From NCBI RefSeq assembly GCF_000336385.2, contig NZ_HG424559.1, forward strand, positions 1 to 45,326: DNA of 45,326 bases. Reading direction: 5' to 3'. The position numbers and the translations under genes are program-made. This document shows, piece after piece, positions 40,978 through 45,326 of the stretch; within the stretch, counting starts at the first letter, position 1, and every line of letters begins with the position of its first letter. The notes beneath the pieces are model-generated. The model made no database searches and was not told the DNA's origin. It was given only the letters and a program-made list of their open reading frames with translations. The stretch is from Lysobacter antibioticus HS124 (GTDB lineage: Bacteria > Pseudomonadota > Gammaproteobacteria > Xanthomonadales > Xanthomonadaceae).

Positions 40978-42020
40978 GCGCGGGAATGGTGAGCGCCGTG
41001 GCGATGGGGTCCGCGTCGATGTCGATGTTCGTCGCGGCCGCGGCGCTGCTGGTGGTGCTCGGGCTCGGCATCACCCTCTATCCGCTGTGGCGCGCCCGGC
41101 CGCTGCTCGGCGCCGGCCTCGGCCTGGCCTTGGGGTTGGCGACGCTGGCGATCTATCTGGCGATCGGCGCCCCGCGCGCGCTCGATCCGCAGCAAAGCAA
41201 GCCGCCGCAGACCCTGGCCGACGCGATCGTCCAGCTCGAAGCCGAGTTGCAGCGCGATCCGCGCCAGATCGAAGGCTGGCGCCTGCTCGGCAGCGCCTAC
41301 ACCGCCGAAAACCAGACCCAAAAGGCGCGCGACGCCTATGCGCGCGCGGTGGCGCTGGCGCCCGACAACCCGGACCTGCTCGCCGAGGCCGCCGAAGCGC
41401 GCGCGCTGGCGACCGACGACCGTCGCTTCGACGCACAAGCGGTGCGCATGCTGCAGCACGCCCTGAAGCAACAGCCGATGCACCAGCGCGCGCGCTGGTT
41501 CCTCGGCATCGCCCACCGCCAGGGCGAGCGTCCGGCCGAAGCGGCGCAGACCTGGGAACCGCTGCTGGGCGTGGTCGATGCCGGCACCGCCGCCAGCCTG
41601 CTGGAACAGATCAACGGCGCGCGCCAGGAGGCCGGCCTGCCGCCGCTGCCGGCGCCGGCCGCCGCCGCGCCGCCGGGGCTGAAGATCAAGGTCGAACTGG
41701 CGCCGGCCCTGGCCGCGCGCGTGCCCGCCGGCGCCAGCCTGTTCGTGCTCGCGCGCCAGGCCGACGGCCGGCCGATGCCGGTCGCGGTGGAAAAGCTCGC
41801 GGCGACGAAGTTCCCGATGCAGGTCGTGCTCGACGACGGCGACAGCCCGATGCCGACCGCCAAGCTGTCCCAGCTCGAACGGGTGCAGGTGTTGGCGCGG
41901 ATCTCCGCCAGCGGCAACGCCATGCCGCAAACCGGCGACCTCGCGTCGGCGCCGGTGGTGGTCCAGGTGCGCGGCAACGCCGCAGAAATCGTGCTGCGCA
42001 TCGACCGCGCCATCGAGTGA
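40971..42020 (+). CDS. ccmI: Cytochrome c maturation protein CcmI
   Basis: 349 aa. N-terminal membrane helices (~18-38 and 45-65), then TPR repeats (~75-225; GWRLLGSAYTAENQTQKARDAY..., RWFLGIAHRQGE) that hold apocytochrome, and a C-terminal beta domain found in fused CcmI/CycH proteins. GAGGAGCAGGA precedes the ATG. A 15-bp tandem duplication (GGAATGGTGAGCGC at 40968 and 40983) doubles the start region as MVSAG MVSAV, so the second ATG is an alternative start. Confidence 0.92.
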   Translation: MVSAGMVSAVAMGSASMSMFVAAAALLVVLGLGITLYPLWRARPLLGAGLGLALGLATLAIYLAIGAPRALDPQQSKPPQTLADAIVQLEAELQRDPRQIEGWRLLGSAYTAENQTQKARDAYARAVALAPDNPDLLAEAAEARALATDDRRFDAQAVRMLQHALKQQPMHQRARWFLGIAHRQGERPAEAAQTWEPLLGVVDAGTAASLLEQINGARQEAGLPPLPAPAAAAPPGLKIKVELAPALAARVPAGASLFVLARQADGRPMPVAVEKLAATKFPMQVVLDDGDSPMPTAKLSQLERVQVLARISASGNAMPQTGDLASAPVVVQVRGNAAEIVLRIDRAIE

Positions 42021-42198
42021 GCCGCGACGCACGACCGGCGGCGCAGCGCCACTGCTGCGCCAGGCACAGAATCGCGCCGGCGCGCAGCGCGTCCGGCGAC
42101 GATGGTTTACCCTGCGCTGCGGCCGGCCTCGCGCACTCGCCGGCGCCCGCCGCCGCCCTCCAAGGACACCGGCTCCGCCGGCCAGACGAGTTTCAGGC

Positions 42199-43356
42199 AT
42201 GACCGAATTCATTCCGCCCGGCACCCGCCACATCGACCTGCCCTCGCCGTTTCCGATGAAGCGCGGCGGCGCCCTGTACGGCGCCCGCATCGCCTACGAA
42301 ACCTGGGGCGAGCTCAATGCCGAGCGCGACAACGCGATCCTGATCGTCACCGGCCTGTCGCCCGACGCCCATGCCGCCGCCAACGCCGCCAACCCGGAGC
42401 CGGGCTGGTGGGAGGCCATGCTCGGCCCCGACAAGCCGATCGACAGCAAACACTGGTTCGTGATCTGCGTGAATTCGCTGGGCAGTTGCAAGGGCTCGAC
42501 CGGCCCGGCCTCGATCGAGGCCGCCACCGGCGCCCCCTACCGACTGCGTTTTCCCGAACTGTCGGTGGAAGACGGCGCCGACGCCGCCGCGCACGTGGTG
42601 CGCGCGCTCGGCATCGAGCGCCTGGCCTGCGTGATCGGCAATTCGATGGGCGGCATGACCGCGCTGGCGCTGCTGATCCGCCATCCCGGCCTGGCCCGCG
42701 CCCACATCAACATCTCCGGCGCCGCGCGCGCGCTGCCGTTCTCGATCGCGATCCGCTCGCTGCAACGCGAAGCGATCCGGCTCGACCCGCAGTGGAACCA
42801 GGGGCGCTACGACGACGCCCACTATCCCGAGTCGGGCATGCGCATGGCGCGCAAGCTCGGCGTCATCACCTACCGTTCGGCGTTGGAATGGGACGGCCGC
42901 TTCGGTCGGGTGCGGCTGGACTCCGACCGCGCCGAGGAAGAGCCCTTCGGCCTGGAGTTCGAAGTGGAAAGCTACCTGGAAGGCCATGCGCGCCGATTCG
43001 TGCGTCGGTTCGACCCGAACTGCTATCTGTACCTGAGCCGCTCGATGGACTGGTTCGACCTCGGCGACTACTGCGACGGCGCGGGCCTCGACAACGATGA
43101 ACGGGTGCGCCGCGGCCTGGCTGCGATCCGGGTCGAGAAGGCCCTGGCGATCGGCGTCCACACCGACATCCTGTTCCCGCTGCAGCAGCAGCAGGAAATC
43201 GCCGACGGCCTGCGCGCCGGCGGCGCCGACGCACAGTTTCTGCCGCTGGAATCGCCGCAGGGCCACGACGCCTTCCTGGTCGACATCGGCCGTTTCGGAC
43301 CGGCGGTCGGCGGATTTCTCGCCCAGCTGCGGACCGGCGTAGAATCGCCGGCATGA
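42199..43356 (+). CDS. metX: MetX-family acyltransferase, probable serine O-succinyltransferase
   Basis: 385 aa, alpha/beta-hydrolase fold. Nucleophile Ser149 in IGNSMGGMTAL, with Asp323 (HTDILFP) and His356 (QGHDAFL) completing the triad. The sequence is very close in pattern to MetX of Xanthomonas, a group reported to be serine O-succinyltransferases feeding cysteine synthesis rather than homoserine acetyltransferases. The GNSMGG context instead of GGSMGG supports that assignment. It overlaps the cysteine dioxygenase gene by ATGA. The 178-bp gap after ccmI holds no recognisable riboswitch. Confidence 0.9.
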   Translation: MTEFIPPGTRHIDLPSPFPMKRGGALYGARIAYETWGELNAERDNAILIVTGLSPDAHAAANAANPEPGWWEAMLGPDKPIDSKHWFVICVNSLGSCKGSTGPASIEAATGAPYRLRFPELSVEDGADAAAHVVRALGIERLACVIGNSMGGMTALALLIRHPGLARAHINISGAARALPFSIAIRSLQREAIRLDPQWNQGRYDDAHYPESGMRMARKLGVITYRSALEWDGRFGRVRLDSDRAEEEPFGLEFEVESYLEGHARRFVRRFDPNCYLYLSRSMDWFDLGDYCDGAGLDNDERVRRGLAAIRVEKALAIGVHTDILFPLQQQQEIADGLRAGGADAQFLPLESPQGHDAFLVDIGRFGPAVGGFLAQLRTGVESPA

Positions 43357-43949
43357 ACGCCACCGACGCCCTGCCCGACCTCGACTTTCCCGGCCACGAC
43401 AAACTGGTCGCCGCAATCGACGACGCCGTCAACGCCGGCGACGAACATGCCGTCACCGCGGCCCTGCGCAACACCTTGTGCAAGATGATCCGCGACCGCG
43501 ACGTGCACCTGCCCGAGTGCGTGTTCGAGCCGATCGACGACCATTACGCGCGGCGCGAAATCTACCGCAGCCCCGACCTGGGCTACAGCGTGGTCGCGAT
43601 GACCTGGGGCCCCGGCCAGGGCACGCCGATGCACGACCACAGCGGCCTGTGGTGCGTGGAAGGCGTGTGGGACGGCGAGCTGGAAATCACCCAGTACGAG
43701 CTGCTCGAGCGCAACGGCGAGAATTTCCGCTTCCGCGCCGCCGGCGGCATGCACGCCGGTCCCGGCAGCGCTGGCAGCCTGATTCCGCCGCACGAGTACC
43801 ACACCATCCGCAACGCCAGCAACGACTCGGTCGCGGTGTCGCTGCACATCTACAAGGCGCCGATGGAATGCTGTTCGATGTTCGTCCCGCGCGAGGGCGA
43901 GTGGTTCCGCCGCGTCGACCGCACCCTGGCCACCGACGAAGCGGCCTGA
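43353..43949 (+). CDS. Cysteine dioxygenase-type thiol dioxygenase
   Basis: 198 aa, cupin fold. Iron ligands His94 and His96 (MHDHSG) and His150 (EYHTIRN). Cys101, five residues after His96, and Tyr167 (SLHIYKAP) occupy the positions of the Cys-Tyr crosslink of mammalian cysteine dioxygenase; many bacterial homologues have Gly at the Cys site. The product would oxidise cysteine to cysteine sulfinate, or a related thiol such as 3-mercaptopropionate. Coupled by ATGA overlap to metX, which would make a precursor of cysteine. Confidence 0.85.
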   Translation: MNATDALPDLDFPGHDKLVAAIDDAVNAGDEHAVTAALRNTLCKMIRDRDVHLPECVFEPIDDHYARREIYRSPDLGYSVVAMTWGPGQGTPMHDHSGLWCVEGVWDGELEITQYELLERNGENFRFRAAGGMHAGPGSAGSLIPPHEYHTIRNASNDSVAVSLHIYKAPMECCSMFVPREGEWFRRVDRTLATDEAA

Positions 43950-44133
43950 GCCTGCGCGGCCGGTAAGCCGGTCGCGCGGCACGCTCGACCGCGCCGCGCG
44001 CCTTCTGCGCACGCTCCGCTCACGCGCAGACTGCCGCTGGTTTCGCCCGCCCGGGCGGCGCGACATCCCGCAGCGGCCCGCTCGCCGGCCCGCCGCGAAG
44101 ATCGCGATCCGCCTCAGCCAACCAGGCTCCGCC

Positions 44134-44586
44134 ATGCTCAACGATCTGCTGCTCGCCGCCGCCCATCACCTGCTGGTGTTCGCCCTGGTCGCGATGCTGG
44201 TCGCCGAATCGGTGCTGCTGCGCGGCCCGCTCGACGGCGGCGTGCTGCAACGTCTGGCCAAGCTCGACGCCGGTTACGGCGGCTGCGCCGGACTGTTGCT
44301 GGCGATCGGCCTGGGGCGGCTGTGGTTCGGCGTCAAGGGCCCCGACTTCTATCTGCACAACCCCTGGTTCCACGCCAAGCTCGGCGCGTTCGTCCTGGTC
44401 GGCCTGCTGTCGATCCTGCCGACCGTGCGCTTTCTGCGCTGGCGCAAGGCGTTGGGCGCCAACCCCGCCTTCCTGCCCGAGGCCGCCGACGTGGCCAAGA
44501 TGCGCGCCATCGTGCGCTTCGAACTGGTGCTGCTCGGCGCGGTGTTCGTGCTCGCCGCGGCCATGGCGCGCTACGGCGGGTTCTGA
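44134..44586 (+). CDS. DUF2214 membrane protein
   Basis: 150 aa with four hydrophobic helices (~5-25, 48-62, 80-98, 128-147). The pattern HHLLVFALVAMLVAESVLLR, GLGRLWFGVKGPDFY and NPWFHAKLGAFVLVGLLS is that of DUF2214, an inner-membrane family without known function. It stands alone, 184 bases after the dioxygenase gene. Confidence 0.85.
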   Translation: MLNDLLLAAAHHLLVFALVAMLVAESVLLRGPLDGGVLQRLAKLDAGYGGCAGLLLAIGLGRLWFGVKGPDFYLHNPWFHAKLGAFVLVGLLSILPTVRFLRWRKALGANPAFLPEAADVAKMRAIVRFELVLLGAVFVLAAAMARYGGF

Positions 44587-44643
44587 GCCGCGCCATCGCG
44601 GGCGTCGCCGCCGGCATCGGTTCCCTACAGAGGCCATCGCCCC

Positions 44644-45326
44644 CTGTAGGAGCGGCGCAAGCCGCGACAACCGAAGCGACGGTCGAAAGCGCCGCCGAAC
44701 GAAGCTCAAATCGTCGAGCGCCGGAGCTTTGTCCCGACTGTCCCAGCCTGCGGATACCGCGCTTGCGTCCACCGCTGCGGTCGTCGCGGCTCACGCCGCT
44801 CCTACAAACGCGGAAGCGTGCGCGGCGGCAAGGCACCGATACCCCCCGGCCGCCATCCTCCCCTGTAGGAGCGGCGTAAGCCGCGACAAACGAAGCCACG
44901 GTCGAAAGCGCCGCCGAGCGAAGCTCAAATCGGCGAGCGCCGGAGTTTTGTCCCGACTGTCCCAGCCTGCGGATACGCCGCTTGCGTCCACCGCTGCGGT
45001 CGTCGCGGCTCACGCCGCCCCTACAAACGCGGTAGCGTGCGCGGCGGCAAGGCGCCGATACCCTCCGGCCGCCATCCTCCCCTGTAGGAGCGGCGTAAGC
45101 CGCGACAACCGAAGCGACGGTCGAAAGCGCCGCCGAACGAAGCCCAAATCGTCGAGCGCCGAAGCTTTGTCCCGACGGTCCGGCCTGCGGATACCCCGCT
45201 TGCGTCCACCGCTGCGGTCGTCGCGGCTCGCGCCGCTCCTACAAACGCGGAAGCGTGCGCGGCGGCAAGGCACCGATACCCTCCGGCCGCCATCCTCCCC
45301 TGTAGGAGCGGCGTAAGCCGCGACAA
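44644..45326. repeat. Tandem array of ~219-bp units bounded by REP-like palindromes (runs off window)
   Basis: Units begin with CTGTAGGAGCGGCG at 44644, 44863, 45082 and 45300, giving periods of 219, 219 and 218 bases. Each unit has a direct repeat at its start and an inverted copy (GTCGCGGCTCACGCCGCTCC) about 140 bases later, so it can fold end to end. The units are nearly identical with scattered single-base changes, such as GCAAG versus GTAAG. The open frames through the array repeat the same peptides and have no ribosome binding site; I regard it as non-coding. Confidence 0.85.

Noticed and set aside
42021-42198. SAM or SAH riboswitch before metX
   Set aside because: The leader is GC-rich with several possible stems, but I could not match the conserved core of either riboswitch class.
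44644-45326. CRISPR array
   Set aside because: Units of 219 bp with nearly identical content throughout have no repeat-spacer structure and no cas genes are nearby.

Overview
The window is GC-rich, densely coded DNA that fits a gammaproteobacterium of the family Xanthomonadaceae, most likely Lysobacter. The basis is the codon bias, a VirB/VirD4 machine of the Xanthomonas type with effectors carrying the XVIP secretion domain, a xanthomonad-type MetX and abundant short GTAGGAGCGG palindromic repeats. No tRNA, rRNA, CRISPR array, integrase, transposase or relaxase was seen.

Left flank (1-6207): the RGG-like tail and terminator of a gene that starts outside the window; a secreted DUF3472/ricin-lectin protein; a DUF1348 gene divergent from a TetR regulator with two perfect operator palindromes between them; a FAD oxidoreductase; an exported protein of unknown function; and a YafV-type omega-amidase.

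Centre (6465-32675, all on the minus strand): a complete bacteria-killing type IV secretion system. The order of transcription is virB7-B8-B9-B10-B11-B1-B2-B3-B4-B5-B6, then three DUF4189 genes plus a remnant, then an array of four toxin/immunity pairs (immunity lipoprotein upstream, XVIPCD effector downstream), an extra lipoprotein, an XVIPCD protein without a recognisable toxin domain, a small unknown gene, and virD4 last. The effectors share a peptidoglycan-binding plus XVIPCD chassis carrying different N-terminal wall-degrading domains: an M23 peptidase, two GH19-type muramidases and a lysozyme-like domain. VirD4 would receive the XVIPCD, VirB2-B11 would deliver the enzyme into a neighbouring cell, and the lipoproteins would protect siblings. 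Strong hairpins and terminators divide the locus into transcription units.

Right flank (32725-45326): a methionine/glutamine-type aminotransferase that is the metabolic partner of the omega-amidase on the far side of the secretion locus, suggesting that the locus split an old gene pair; a DUF3293 gene; a full ccmABCDEFGHI cytochrome c maturation operon in which ccmH carries an N-terminal extension encoded by a repeat; a metX-cysteine dioxygenase pair; a DUF2214 membrane protein; and a tandem array with a period of about 219 bp that runs off the window.
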